The position numbers and the translations under genes were made by a program. A stretch of 64,000 nt of DNA from a virus, in IMG/VR virus record IMGVR_UViG_3300044630_003511, positions 1 through 64,000 of that record; one strand, 5' to 3'. The notes under the pieces are model-generated. The model worked only from the letters and a program-made list of their open reading frames with translations, did not search any database and had not been told where the DNA came from. This document shows positions 1-8,102 of this stretch, in pieces (the stretch's first letter is position 1; every line of letters starts with the position of its first letter).

Positions 1-571
1 AAAATCCGTTTTCTAAAATATAATCTCCCGAAAAAGTTAATTGTTCTGTTTTTCTTATTAAATATGAATCGTATGTGTTATTCCAATTTGTATTTGCTGA
101 TAAATTTGTTAGTTGTCTACCATCTCCTAAATAAGCCGATGCTGTTAGTGCTGCCGTATATTTTACAGTCTTTTGTCCACCAGCATTATTCTCAATTGAA
201 AATGATGAAGTTTCTTGCGTTACCGCATCTACGAAAATAATTGAACCTTGTGATATATAAAGGTCTTTCCAAGCATTTGATGGTGAACCTAAACTAAATG
301 AAGATGTGAATGTTCCTTGTCCAGTTGCCGGTACTAATGAACCACTAATTAGGATTGAGCCACTTATAACTTGCTCACCTCTAAAGGTATTCGAACCTGT
401 GATTGCAAATTTATTATTTAATGTGGCTTGTGATGCTGTATAATCATTAAAAGAAGATGTTGTTACTAAGAAAGATAAATCACTATCTTGTGCAGAATCT
501 CCTTTTGGTCCTTGAACACCAACCGATGATATAGTTACTTTTGTTAAATTTTGTGTTACTTTTATTGCCAT
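1..571 (-). CDS. Tail-fibre-like protein, 3' part beyond the window
   Basis: The frame opens at an ATG at 571 and stays open to base 1, so the C-terminal part is missing. The start is one base past the stop of the upstream gene, so the two are translationally coupled. Near the N-terminus there is a collagen-like GVQGPKGD stretch, followed by Ser/Thr/Gly-rich sequence and a GSPSNAWKDLYI segment. That segment resembles the 'SNRW..VYAD' repeats of phage fibre shafts; the giant fibre at 26026..34395 has a similar one. It is probably a fibre or adhesin shaft. Its receptor and length cannot be told from this window. Confidence 0.6.
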   Translation of the reverse strand, partial: MAIKVTQNLTKVTISSVGVQGPKGDSAQDSDLSFLVTTSSFNDYTASQATLNNKFAITGSNTFRGEQVISGSILISGSLVPATGQGTFTSSFSLGSPSNAWKDLYISQGSIIFVDAVTQETSSFSIENNAGGQKTVKYTAALTASAYLGDGRQLTNLSANTNWNNTYDSYLIRKTEQLTFSGDYILENGF

Positions 572-572
572 T

Positions 573-956
573 TTATCTCGTTACGTTTTTAGATAATTTA
601 ACTTTACCTTCCAATAATCTCGTAACTTCACACCCTTTAACCACTTCTAAATCATAAACTGCTTCACCAAAATCTAATAAAGATGATGAATATGCTGATA
701 TATAGATACCTATTGAACCACTTTGTATTGGTGTTATACCATTTGAACCACTTAGATTAATACCCGTTCCACAACTATCCGAAAGTGATGATGATAGTGA
801 TAACAATGTTGTTGTTGACTCTACGTGCGGACGTATTTGCATTCTCGCATGATAACCACTCAAATCAATTGCCGAACCACTTTCATCGGTCCAATCAATT
901 TGAAAATTAGTTGTTGCTCCTTGCTCTATTACAAATGAGTATCTTCCTGCTGCCAT
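573..956 (-). CDS. Small beta-rich virion protein, BppU-N-like
   Basis: A 127-residue protein with alternating beta-strand pattern. It starts with a polar strand (FVIEQGATTNFQIDW), has serine-rich loops, and ends in a VYDLEVVKG..VTRLLEGKVKLS hairpin. This pattern is seen in N-terminal domains of phage baseplate/fibre connector proteins such as BppU. It sits between a late-promoter motif and a tail-fibre gene, so I infer a role in attaching a fibre to the tail. I know no exact family; the BppU comparison is by pattern only. Confidence 0.45.
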   Translation of the reverse strand: MAAGRYSFVIEQGATTNFQIDWTDESGSAIDLSGYHARMQIRPHVESTTTLLSLSSSLSDSCGTGINLSGSNGITPIQSGSIGIYISAYSSSLLDFGEAVYDLEVVKGCEVTRLLEGKVKLSKNVTR

Positions 957-976
957 TATAATTGATGTTTAATACT

Positions 977-985
977 TATAAATAT
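977..985 (-). promoter_or_regulatory. Late-promoter motif ATATTTATA
   Basis: Reads ATATTTATA on the minus strand, 20 bases before the ATG at 956. It lies just downstream of the 1016..1045 terminator, so it would start a new transcript for the fibre-related genes. It is one of 19 intergenic copies. Confidence 0.5.
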
Positions 986-1015
986 TGTAAAATTTAGTAA
1001 TGGAAAAAAAAGCAT

Positions 1016-1045
1016 AAAAAAAGAGGAATAGTTCCCTATCCCTCT
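1016..1045 (-). terminator. Rho-independent terminator after the DUF2589 module
   Basis: On the minus strand AGAGGGATAG and CTATTCCTCT pair as a 10-bp stem with one G-U pair. The loop is GGAA, a GNRA-type tetraloop, and a run of T follows. It lies 17 bases after the stop of the gene at 1063. The surrounding 43 bases are nearly the same as those around the terminator at 2498..2527. Confidence 0.9.
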
Positions 1046-1062
1046 GATTTTATAATAAAATT

Positions 1063-1539
1063 TTATTTTTGATTCGGGTCTTCCAAATTTTTAATATATT
1101 CATCAATTAATCGACTAACCGCTTCCGGCTTTTCATCTGCCTTAAATTTTACTTTAATCTTAGCCATACCAGCTTCACTTGGATTGTAACCGGAATCAAC
1201 CTCAATACCTTTGATATTGTGTTCGTATCCCTTTTTCTTAAATAACCCCAATAGAGATTTTTTAAGATTGGAAACTTCCTTTTCTTCATCACCAAATATA
1301 AGTCTACAAGAGAACTCAATATCTAATTCTTCCAACCCAATAGATGAGTGGTCTGCTAAAATATAAAGAGGAACAATCATATCCCTACCACCTATATTAA
1401 AGGAAGTAGTTTTGGGTGTACCATCTTCATTGAAATAGTTTCGGAGAGCATTAATATGCTGTCTTTCACTTATACCTTGAGAAACCATGGCGGCCTCTAA
1501 CAGACCGCCAACTAGTTCCTCTACATTTAATCTTGCCAT
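1063..1539 (-). CDS. DUF2589-partner-like protein
   Basis: A 158-residue protein, the last gene of a three-gene module. The segment IVPLYILADHSSIGLEELDIEF matches the 'VPLLPLVPLPSL....D(I/V)EF' core of its upstream neighbour (1566..2168), so the two are probably distant paralogues. This one lacks the serine-rich middle. The second half is lysine/glutamate-rich and ends in a predicted helix. DUF2589 is a bacterial family of unknown function, often encoded as adjacent pairs. Its role in a phage is unknown; a late-expressed virion or assembly protein is possible because it follows the major capsid gene. Confidence 0.55.
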   Translation of the reverse strand: MARLNVEELVGGLLEAAMVSQGISERQHINALRNYFNEDGTPKTTSFNIGGRDMIVPLYILADHSSIGLEELDIEFSCRLIFGDEEKEVSNLKKSLLGLFKKKGYEHNIKGIEVDSGYNPSEAGMAKIKVKFKADEKPEAVSRLIDEYIKNLEDPNQK

Positions 1540-1565
1540 AATATATAACCTTTATTGTTTAATTA

Positions 1566-2168
1566 TTACTTAGCTGCAGTACCTTCTCCGAATGGAATTA
1601 ACGATGGCTCTAACATTTGAGTTAGGTAATCAGATAATTTCAACATACCTTCAGTTGCTGGTAATTGCTCAGCATGTACTTTTACATTGTATTTTGCTGA
1701 GTTATCAGTTGAACGAGTGTTTTCTTTGTTGGTTGAAACTTTACCTGCTACTTTAGCGTTAAAGCTCATTCCCCACCATTTTCCACCTGCAGACATTTCA
1801 TAGCTGTTTTCACTAGCTGATGTATCCTTCGATGCTTCAGATGTTTTAACTTCCATAGCGAATTCGATGTCCGCTGATGTAATAGCCAATGATGGTAGTG
1901 GTACTAATGGTAACATTGGAACTTTACTATACAATTTTTGTATTTCTTGTTCACCTGTATCTGCGTTAGTAACAACACGATTCATTTCTACGTCTAATGA
2001 ACGAGCAGATGTTTTACCTGTCTTTTCATCTTTTACGAAAGCAACTTCAGAAATGTACTTCCAAGTTACTTCATTTAATTTTGCTTGCCCTTTAGCCATT
2101 CCAATAATAGGAGAAACAATTAGTTCTTCTATTGGAAGACCTGCGAACTGGTCTGCGATTGATGCCAT
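1566..2168 (-). CDS. DUF2589-family protein
   Basis: A 200-residue protein. The start (MASIADQFAGLPIEELIVSPI) and the core VPMLPLVPLPSLAITSADIEFAMEV are typical of DUF2589, as are the serine/threonine-rich middle and the tail region where MLKLSDYLTQML forms a helix. A small zinc-ribbon gene lies upstream and a paralogue downstream. The family has no established biochemical role. The gene has its own late-type motif at 2214..2222. Family membership is fairly secure; function is open. Confidence 0.75.
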   Translation of the reverse strand: MASIADQFAGLPIEELIVSPIIGMAKGQAKLNEVTWKYISEVAFVKDEKTGKTSARSLDVEMNRVVTNADTGEQEIQKLYSKVPMLPLVPLPSLAITSADIEFAMEVKTSEASKDTSASENSYEMSAGGKWWGMSFNAKVAGKVSTNKENTRSTDNSAKYNVKVHAEQLPATEGMLKLSDYLTQMLEPSLIPFGEGTAAK

Positions 2169-2213
2169 AAAATTTATTTTTTTTTATATTAGTTTAACGT
2201 AACCAAAGTTGTT

Positions 2214-2222
2214 TATAAGTAT
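2214..2222 (-). promoter_or_regulatory. Late-promoter motif ATACTTATA
   Basis: Reads ATACTTATA on the minus strand, 45 bases before the ATG of the DUF2589 gene at 2168. The gap is longer than for most copies. Confidence 0.45.
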
Positions 2223-2248
2223 GTAGTATTTTTTGAAAGCAAATAGCT

Positions 2249-2452
2249 TTATGAAAATTTAACCATACCCTTATATTTCTTTTTTATTTTATCTATTTCC
2301 GAAATTGCTTCCGTAAAACTTTTTTTAATTTCTTCATTTACAGTAAAATCCATTATAACTTCACAATGTGGGCATGCCATCACTGGATGCTTTATAATAA
2401 ATTGTAAAGTTAAACCAAGTGGTTGTTTACATGCGGGGCAGGGTAAAGCCAT
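2249..2452 (-). CDS. Small zinc-ribbon protein
   Basis: A 67-residue protein with two CxxC knuckles (C5/C8 and C27/C30) and a basic, helical C-terminal half rich in lysine. A single structural zinc is likely. It is the first gene of the DUF2589 module, with its own late motif 15 bases upstream and a terminator just before that. It could bind nucleic acid or one of the neighbouring proteins. No specific family was recognised. Confidence 0.65.
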   Translation of the reverse strand: MALPCPACKQPLGLTLQFIIKHPVMACPHCEVIMDFTVNEEIKKSFTEAISEIDKIKKKYKGMVKFS

Positions 2453-2467
2453 AAAATTCTACTTTAT

Positions 2468-2476
2468 TATAAGTAT
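2468..2476 (-). promoter_or_regulatory. Late-promoter motif ATACTTATA
   Basis: Minus-strand ATACTTATA, 15 bases before the ATG of the zinc-ribbon gene. It lies just downstream of the terminator of the capsid transcript, so it restarts transcription for the module. Confidence 0.5.
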
Positions 2477-2497
2477 AAGAGTTTTAACAAAACCGCA

Positions 2498-2527
2498 TAA
2501 AAAAGAGGGATAGTTTCCTATCCCTCT
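2498..2527 (-). terminator. Rho-independent terminator after the major capsid gene
   Basis: The minus strand forms a perfect 10-bp stem (AGAGGGATAG / CTATCCCTCT) with a GAAA tetraloop and a following T run. It lies 23 bases after the capsid stop codon, so it ends the scaffold-capsid transcript. Confidence 0.92.
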
Positions 2528-2550
2528 AATTCTATAAAATTAAGTTTCTA

Positions 2551-4191
2551 TTAAATAGAAGCTAAATCTTTAACAAAAATACGACCGTAGTACTCAGGAC
2601 GAACCATTTTCTTAGCGTATCTTGTCATTACACCTCTACGAGGAGTAAAGTTTGTTGGGTCATACACCAAAGGAGTCATAATTAATGGAACGTATGGTGC
2701 GTAAACAGCTCCAGTTTCCAAGAAGTTTGAACCTCTGAATCCTAACAAGATTTCGTTTGAAGTCATGTAAGGGTTTTTGTAAACAGTGTATCTATTAGCG
2801 ATAGCACCAACTTGCGTTACACCAGCTGCGAAAGATGCAGAATCCTTATCAGCGTTCACTGTAAATGCAGGAATCGATTCTAAGATAGTACATACATCAG
2901 GAGAAGCAACAACGAAGTTAGCTCCACCTCTTAATGTCAATTGGTGAATTTTGTTAGATACTTTGTTTAATTTAGTACCTAAAGTTTGGAACCAAGTATT
3001 CTTTTGGTAAGCCATTCCAGTTGCTGCTCCAGACCATACGCCTGATGCTGCATTGTATTCTTCACCAATAGTTGCTGACCAATACTCAGTAGTTAAAGCG
3101 TTTGATTTTAACATATCTAAGATTTCTAAGTCAATCTCTAAAGAGATATAATCAGATAACATAGAAGTTAATTCCGCTTCAGCGTCAATTGAGTGGTAAG
3201 CGTTCAAATCTTGCGCCAATTCAGGAGTCCATACTGCTTTCAACTTACGAGTCTTAGCAACGATAGCCTCTGATTTCAATTCTAAGTCAACCTCAGGAAT
3301 ATCGATATCAGTTCCGATTGTTCCTTCAGTATCTGCTCTTTTACCAGAGTTTTTACCATCTTCAAAATCACCTCTAGAGTAATCATTTGGTACAACTGAG
3401 TAAGTTAATACTACAGTTTGTGCAGCAGTTTTAGCAGTTTGTAAACCAGCAGATGCTGATACGAACATTACTAAGTTAGCTCCAGATACTTTGTGGAATT
3501 GATTTAAGTTAGTAAGTGAACCACTTGCTACGTTAAATGAACGTACACCATCTAAATCAGCTGTTGTTGGAGCTGTGAAAGTTGCTTTATGCACTTGTCC
3601 AGCTGCTACAGAAGCAGAAAGTTCAGATGTAAATCCTACATCAGCCCAAGATGCTGAAGTATAAGTGATTGCAGAGTGAGCGAAAGATGCAGTTACATCA
3701 TTTACTGTGTATCCGAATCTACCTTCACCATATAAACCATTTTCAGCTACTGCAGTAGTACCGAAACCAGCACCAGCAGCAGAATCTTGTCCGTTACCAC
3801 CAAAAAGTGATTTTCCAGAGAAAGTTGGGTTACCACCTTGAGCAGTACCATATTTGAAATCCAAATAGAATACAAGTCCAGAAGGTAAGTTCATAGGTTG
3901 TACACTAACGAATTCTTTAGAAGCAATCTCACCGAAGATTCTTCTTACTAAAGGTAAAGCTACACCGCTCCACTCTTCAGAGTTTGCACCAACACCAGTT
4001 TGTGTTGCTTCATCAAGCAATTGTTTTGCTTGGTTTTCCAAAAGTACAGCCATTGCACTTTGGTCTTTTGTCTTTAAGCCTTCAAGAAGTCCAGTTTTTT
4101 CCCATTTTGATTTAAGTTGACGAGTTTCGTTCAACATAACCGATTGTGGGTTCTTTCCTTCCATTAACTTAGATAAATCGAAATTTGCCAT
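2551..4191 (-). CDS. Major capsid protein, T4 gp23-like
   Basis: A 546-residue protein that forms the hexamers of the head. Conserved gp23 features seen are an N-terminal region with RRIFGEIASKEFVSVQPM followed by PSGLVFYLDFKYG, and a later block LKAVWTPELAQDLNAYHSID with a glutamate-rich helix after it. T4 gp23 is about 520 residues and its N-terminal propeptide is cut by the prohead protease. A matching site, LLE followed by G, sits about residue 36-38 (TGLLEGLK). It follows the scaffold gene as in T4 (22-23). No late motif lies directly upstream, so it is probably read from the scaffold leader. Confidence 0.95.
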   Translation of the reverse strand: MANFDLSKLMEGKNPQSVMLNETRQLKSKWEKTGLLEGLKTKDQSAMAVLLENQAKQLLDEATQTGVGANSEEWSGVALPLVRRIFGEIASKEFVSVQPMNLPSGLVFYLDFKYGTAQGGNPTFSGKSLFGGNGQDSAAGAGFGTTAVAENGLYGEGRFGYTVNDVTASFAHSAITYTSASWADVGFTSELSASVAAGQVHKATFTAPTTADLDGVRSFNVASGSLTNLNQFHKVSGANLVMFVSASAGLQTAKTAAQTVVLTYSVVPNDYSRGDFEDGKNSGKRADTEGTIGTDIDIPEVDLELKSEAIVAKTRKLKAVWTPELAQDLNAYHSIDAEAELTSMLSDYISLEIDLEILDMLKSNALTTEYWSATIGEEYNAASGVWSGAATGMAYQKNTWFQTLGTKLNKVSNKIHQLTLRGGANFVVASPDVCTILESIPAFTVNADKDSASFAAGVTQVGAIANRYTVYKNPYMTSNEILLGFRGSNFLETGAVYAPYVPLIMTPLVYDPTNFTPRRGVMTRYAKKMVRPEYYGRIFVKDLASI

Positions 4192-4229
4192 TTTATTTTT
4201 CTTTTTTAATGTGTTTGTTAATAAATAAA

Positions 4230-5252
4230 TTATTTAATGTTTGCAAGTTCTTTGAATCTTGCAGCCATTAGATTTGTGTTCTCAGAAATGATTTCTTTCT
4301 TAGGTGCAGTTGAACGAGTTGGCTTAGATGCTACGCTTTCAGCGATTGCTCTTTTAGCTTTTCTTTCAGTACCTGTAAAGTTCATTGATTCTGATAACGT
4401 TGCGAAAACTAATTTTACTTCTCTAACAGAAGTTGTTCTGTCAAGATTTTCTACAACTTTACCTTTTTGCTCGTTAGTTAAATTATAACCTCTAAACAAT
4501 TTGTTAGCGTAAAGTAATTTTGCGTTCAATAAGTTTACTTCGTTGATTGTAGATTGTAATTTTTTGATTACTGAATAAGCTTCTTCTAATTCTGCTTCTA
4601 ATTCTGCAGAGTTATCAACAACTTCTTCTTCACCTTCAGTTACTTCCTCATCATCCCCGTAACCCATTTCTCTAAGGATTTCCTCTAAGTCGATTTCATC
4701 TTCTTCTTCAGATACAGGAGCTTCTTCTTCAGAACCCATTTCCATTTCTTCCTCTTCAGCTACAGGAGCTTCTTCGGGAGCAATTTCCATTTCTTCTTCT
4801 TCAGTTACTTCCTCTTCTTCAGAGTCCATACCCATTTCAAGTTCTCTGATGATTTCTTCTAAATCTAACTCATCTTCACCCATCTCATCTTCTTCAGACA
4901 TTGATGCGTCATCAGCGTTAGTCGGGTCATCATACCCTTCAGCTTCTTCCATTGCTTCTTCAGAGTCCATTTCTGTTTCCTCTTCTTCAACAACATCAGT
5001 AGCTTCTTCTTCATTGCTTACCATAGCAGTTTGTTCTTCGTCATCACCCATGTCTAAATCCATTGAGTCCATCTCTTCTTCCATAGTTTCTTCCTCTTCA
5101 CCTTCCATTTCAGCTTGTAGCTTTCTTGATAGGATAGATTGTAAACGTGGAGTAAAAGCTTCCTCTAATGCGATTTTAGCGTTAGCGATAGCGGTTTCCC
5201 TTACAGCCTTGGCATCAGCAATTGCTTCTTTTAACAATTTTGAATTTGCCAT
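4230..5252 (-). CDS. Prohead core scaffold, gp22-like
   Basis: A 340-residue, extremely acidic protein. Residues about 50-220 are almost only E, D, S and M, including two copies of a DLEEI(I/L)RE block. The first 45 residues form a basic/alanine-rich helix. The C-terminal 120 residues hold the conserved part (LLNAKLLYANKLFRGYNL and a VKLVFATLSES segment) found in gp22-type scaffolds of T4-like phages. It would form the assembly core inside the prohead and be degraded by the gp21-type protease. The acidic tract makes long serine-rich frames on the other strand that are not genes. Confidence 0.85.
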   Translation of the reverse strand: MANSKLLKEAIADAKAVRETAIANAKIALEEAFTPRLQSILSRKLQAEMEGEEEETMEEEMDSMDLDMGDDEEQTAMVSNEEEATDVVEEEETEMDSEEAMEEAEGYDDPTNADDASMSEEDEMGEDELDLEEIIRELEMGMDSEEEEVTEEEEMEIAPEEAPVAEEEEMEMGSEEEAPVSEEEDEIDLEEILREMGYGDDEEVTEGEEEVVDNSAELEAELEEAYSVIKKLQSTINEVNLLNAKLLYANKLFRGYNLTNEQKGKVVENLDRTTSVREVKLVFATLSESMNFTGTERKAKRAIAESVASKPTRSTAPKKEIISENTNLMAARFKELANIK

Positions 5253-5289
5253 TTCTTTTACCGTGTTTTTTAAAATTTTCTGAAGTTAT

Positions 5290-5385
5290 TTGAGGAACCT
5301 CAATGTAGTTGGTTTTGAATTGGTTGTTCGGTAACTACACATATAGGTGAGTATTCATTAACCAATAAACCCATAAGAATGGGTT
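5290..5385 (-). promoter_or_regulatory. Structured 5' leader of the scaffold-capsid transcript
   Basis: Three base-paired elements lie between a candidate promoter and the scaffold gene. Near the expected transcript start is a hairpin with 7-bp stem AACCCAT/ATGGGTT and a 4-base loop (5368..5385). Further in, TGTAGTT (5304..5310) pairs with AACTACA (5333..5339). Then comes TTGAG-GTTC-CTCAA at 5290..5303. A 5'-terminal hairpin could stabilise the mRNA of the most abundant virion proteins. No known riboswitch class was recognised. Confidence 0.4.
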
Positions 5386-5390
5386 ATTAA

Positions 5391-5421
5391 CAAAGATAAA
5401 TATACATATTTTTTAGAAAAC
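5391..5421 (-). promoter_or_regulatory. Possible host-type promoter before the scaffold gene
   Basis: Minus strand TATCTTTG (5391..5398) matches the Bacteroidota -7 box TAnnTTTG. At 19 bases upstream the -33 box is only GTTT, so this is weaker than the other five promoters. A near-copy of the late motif (ATATTTATC, 8 of 9) overlaps at 5395..5403, so either class may be used. Confidence 0.4.
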
Positions 5422-5464
5422 GATAAAAAATGTATAATTTTCTTTAGTTTTTTTTAAAATACAT

Positions 5465-5489
5465 AAAAAAAGATGGATAAACCACCTTT
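5465..5489 (-). terminator. Terminator before the scaffold leader
   Basis: On the minus strand AAAGGTGG and CCATCTTT pair (one G-U) around a 5-base loop and are followed by T residues. It lies 2 bases after the stop codon of the 95-residue gene, separating the core-protein genes from the scaffold-capsid transcript. Confidence 0.75.
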
Positions 5490-5491
5490 TA

Positions 5492-5779
5492 TTAATACGA
5501 TTGCCCAGTATTTATATTAAATTCAGGTATACCATAATATGCAATACCTACACCAGATGATTGTGTAATCTCAGTTATACTACCGAATACATCTACTCCA
5601 GCTGGTATTGTATTTAAACCAAATGAACCAGATATTTGTGAAGCATTAAATTTAAGGTCAGTTACTGTAGCTGTTACCGTCTTATAACGATATACATTAC
5701 TAACTGTTAATTGCCTAGACCCACTTATAATTTGAGCCCCACCTAGCCCATACGCATGTTTGTTAGAATCGATATACAT
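5492..5779 (-). CDS. Small beta-rich virion protein, unknown
   Basis: A 95-residue protein with no charged core. It is rich in G, S, T, V and I with alternating strands, for example QIISGSRQLTVSNVYRYKTVTATVTDL. This composition fits an exposed structural protein such as a head decoration or fibre-associated subunit. It lies between the core proteins and the scaffold gene and is followed at once by a terminator. No family was recognised. Confidence 0.5.
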   Translation of the reverse strand: MYIDSNKHAYGLGGAQIISGSRQLTVSNVYRYKTVTATVTDLKFNASQISGSFGLNTIPAGVDVFGSITEITQSSGVGIAYYGIPEFNINTGQSY

Positions 5780-5802
5780 AATAAAATTGTTTTTTAATAT
5801 AG

Positions 5803-6939
5803 TTATTTTTTTAATTTTAAACTTCTTTGTGCGTTGGTTAAACCATCAATGATTGATTGCAATCCCCCCTTAACACCATCAGTATCTTTATCTTTAACTC
5901 TCTTATCTAAAATCTTTGTATTCATTTTTAAAAAGTTAATGATTGCATTTTCAACTGCGCTCCATCTAATTTCTTCTTCATTTACCGATTCATTCTTTTG
6001 GTGAAGTTTGATTGTAAGTCTTTGATTTGGATTACCATCGTGTCCAACCAATGCACTAACAAAATTCATTTTACCTTGCAAGTTTGCTGATTTAATACTT
6101 TTGAAAAGTTTTACACCATCCAAATTATGTTTATCAATAAAGGCTTGAACCGCATCACCTCTTGTAGCAGTTAATGCTGCAATTCCCATTGCTTCTTTAC
6201 CAGCACCTTCAGTTACTACTGATTCTCTTTTATCAAGCTCAAAGTATATTCTACTTTTAACTTTTTGGAATGTATCAGCTGCTAACTTAGCGTTACCAGT
6301 AAATCCCATCTCCAATCCAATTTCTTTTGAACGAATACCTTTTTTAGCCAATGCCATTATTTGAGCTGCTACTGGTTTAGAAACTACTTGAGTTGGTGTA
6401 TCAACGTGAATGATATGTTTGAATGCCTCAGTTACTACTGATTCTAAATATACATATTTACCATCAAATGATGCTGCTATTTTTTTTGAATTTAAAAAAT
6501 CTGCTGCTTTTTTAGCATTGTTTGGTGAATCATAAACCATTGCACCATCATCTTCTACCATTTTAAATCCCTTATGAATACTACCCATATGTTTAGCAAC
6601 TTCAGGAGATAACGATTCTTTAATAATATTCTCCATTAATCCAATTGCAATATCTTTAACTTCTCTTTCTGCACCAGCTGCATATTTCTTATTTACAATT
6701 GCAATAGTGTTTCCAGATACTTTAATTCTATACATCGGTATCATTGAAGTTGAGAAATCATACTTTACACCAATTTTCTTTAATTCAGAACCAACGTTCA
6801 TAAATGATGATGCGTTTTTAACTGCTGCTTCAATTTTATCTAAATCAGCATCGTATCTTCCTTCGTTTACTGATTCTATTTCTGAAAGAACTGATTCTTT
6901 CATAGTTTCTCTTACTATTTTTCTTAATTGCTCTTTCAT
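5803..6939 (-). CDS. Modular prohead core/cargo protein with protease-site linkers
   Basis: A 378-residue protein made of short blocks joined by near-identical linkers: SVNE-G at residue 26, SVVTE-A at 171, SVVTE-G at 244 and SVNE-E at 321, plus VLSE-I at 20. Each fits the (I/L/V)-x-E cut rule of the T4 prohead protease. Cutting would remove a basic N-terminal targeting helix and release four small proteins of about 57-145 residues. Block 27-171 is mixed alpha/beta; the last block is a lysine-rich helical bundle. It lies four genes downstream of the portal gene and two after the protease gene. I infer an internal head protein; the individual blocks are not recognised. Confidence 0.6.
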   Translation of the reverse strand: MKEQLRKIVRETMKESVLSEIESVNEGRYDADLDKIEAAVKNASSFMNVGSELKKIGVKYDFSTSMIPMYRIKVSGNTIAIVNKKYAAGAEREVKDIAIGLMENIIKESLSPEVAKHMGSIHKGFKMVEDDGAMVYDSPNNAKKAADFLNSKKIAASFDGKYVYLESVVTEAFKHIIHVDTPTQVVSKPVAAQIMALAKKGIRSKEIGLEMGFTGNAKLAADTFQKVKSRIYFELDKRESVVTEGAGKEAMGIAALTATRGDAVQAFIDKHNLDGVKLFKSIKSANLQGKMNFVSALVGHDGNPNQRLTIKLHQKNESVNEEEIRWSAVENAIINFLKMNTKILDKRVKDKDTDGVKGGLQSIIDGLTNAQRSLKLKK

Positions 6940-6941
6940 AA

Positions 6942-7490
6942 TTATTTTTTTCCTAAACGTTCTTTTACAATTTCACCATCTAAATCAGAAATTTCATAGT
7001 ATCTATTTAATATGTTACCCATATCTTCATAAAGTGAATGTAATCTCTCATCTAACTGTCTTGCTTCAGTTGCAACCTTTTCAAATGCTTTATCCATTTT
7101 ATCTAACTCACTCATATTTCTTTTGATGGTTACTTTATCAAACCAATCATCAGCTTCAGAAAGTGTTAGGGTTTTAGCAGCTTCTACGATTCCACCCAAA
7201 GTTTCAGCTACCTCAACGATATCTGAATTTCTTTTCATTTGCTCTTGGAATGTTTTATAAGTTGAAATAATTTCTAAGAAGTGTTTTTTAACTTCGTTTG
7301 ATAATGGTCTATTATCTTCTAATGATTCAGCTATACTGAATTTACCATTAACTATTTTTACTTCATTGATATTGGTTTTACGAATATCATTATATCCCTT
7401 AGATACGTTATTACCACCCTTTTGTTCTACTTTTAAAGTAAAGGTGTTATTTGTTACATAATCGTATATGTCAAAGTTTTTCTTGCTCAT
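6942..7490 (-). CDS. Conserved head-cluster protein, helical
   Basis: A 182-residue protein. The second half is a conserved helical region (LTLSEADDWFDKVTIKRNM, then LYEDMGNILNRYYEI) that I know only from uncharacterised genes next to the prohead protease in environmental T4-like phages. LTLSE-A and SIAE-S fit the prohead-protease cut rule, so it may be a processed core protein. It touches the protease gene (1-base overlap at 7490). The exact function is unknown. Confidence 0.55.
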   Translation of the reverse strand: MSKKNFDIYDYVTNNTFTLKVEQKGGNNVSKGYNDIRKTNINEVKIVNGKFSIAESLEDNRPLSNEVKKHFLEIISTYKTFQEQMKRNSDIVEVAETLGGIVEAAKTLTLSEADDWFDKVTIKRNMSELDKMDKAFEKVATEARQLDERLHSLYEDMGNILNRYYEISDLDGEIVKERLGKK

Positions 7491-8077
7491 TATATTAATC
7501 CTGTTATGATTTCTCTCATTAAATCTTGTGCTTTACAAAATTCACCACAAACATCAGTACCAATAGATTTAACTACCGATTCGTTCATAGGTGTCATAAA
7601 TGCACCATGCGTAGATGGATTGGAAACAAAATCCCAACCGATTAATTCAAAGTCCTCTTGAACTTCTACTTTATTTCCTTCTAATTGTCTAGTAGAACCC
7701 ATACCTCTTGATGAGATACCTAATAGGATTCCAGCTCTTAACAATTCTTTTAATATGTTTCCAGATGGTGTTGGTAAGATTTCAACTGTACCACATAAAT
7801 CATTACCTTCCCAATGAATTTCTCTCACATTATGAGATACGTTCTTCAAGTTGATTACAGACGAATCAGGGTGGTCTAATTCACCTAATGCTCGTCTTTC
7901 TTTGATAAGTGTTTCATATCTCTTTGCTTCTCTTTGTAAGATTGGCATTGGATATACTCTACCATTTTGGTTTTCCGCCCCAGCTCTTTGTAGGATTCCT
8001 TTAACGATAGTTCTACCAGAGGCATCTTCGTTAACTAATCCCTTAAACAAATTCGTTTCTATTATTAAGCTTTTCAT
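7490..8077 (-). CDS. Prohead maturation protease, gp21-like
   Basis: A 195-residue serine protease close in size to T4 gp21 (212). It cuts scaffold, core and capsid proteins after the (I/L/V)-x-E motif during head maturation. A GELDHP segment carries the catalytic histidine (H69) and ISSRGMGS holds the catalytic serine (S122 or S123); both are conserved in this herpesvirus-protease-like fold. VNE-D at residue 17 could be a self-processing site. Its place among portal, core, scaffold and capsid genes matches T4 order 20-21-22-23. Confidence 0.93.
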   Translation of the reverse strand: MKSLIIETNLFKGLVNEDASGRTIVKGILQRAGAENQNGRVYPMPILQREAKRYETLIKERRALGELDHPDSSVINLKNVSHNVREIHWEGNDLCGTVEILPTPSGNILKELLRAGILLGISSRGMGSTRQLEGNKVEVQEDFELIGWDFVSNPSTHGAFMTPMNESVVKSIGTDVCGEFCKAQDLMREIITGLI

Positions 8078-8102
8078 ATCTGCTCCTCTTATTATTTATG
8101 GA

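Noticed and set aside
366-400. tRNA-like TTCGAACC segment
   Set aside because: It is within a fibre coding frame and no acceptor, D or anticodon stems can be drawn around it.
977-985. T4-type TATAAATA late promoters firing on the plus strand
   Set aside because: The copies stand directly before minus-strand genes and no plus-strand genes follow, so the functional reading should be ATATTTATA on minus.
4849-5283. Long serine-rich plus-strand frame
   Set aside because: It is the antisense of the glutamate-rich scaffold tract; GAA/GAG codons read as TTC/CTC and shifted TCT serine codons.
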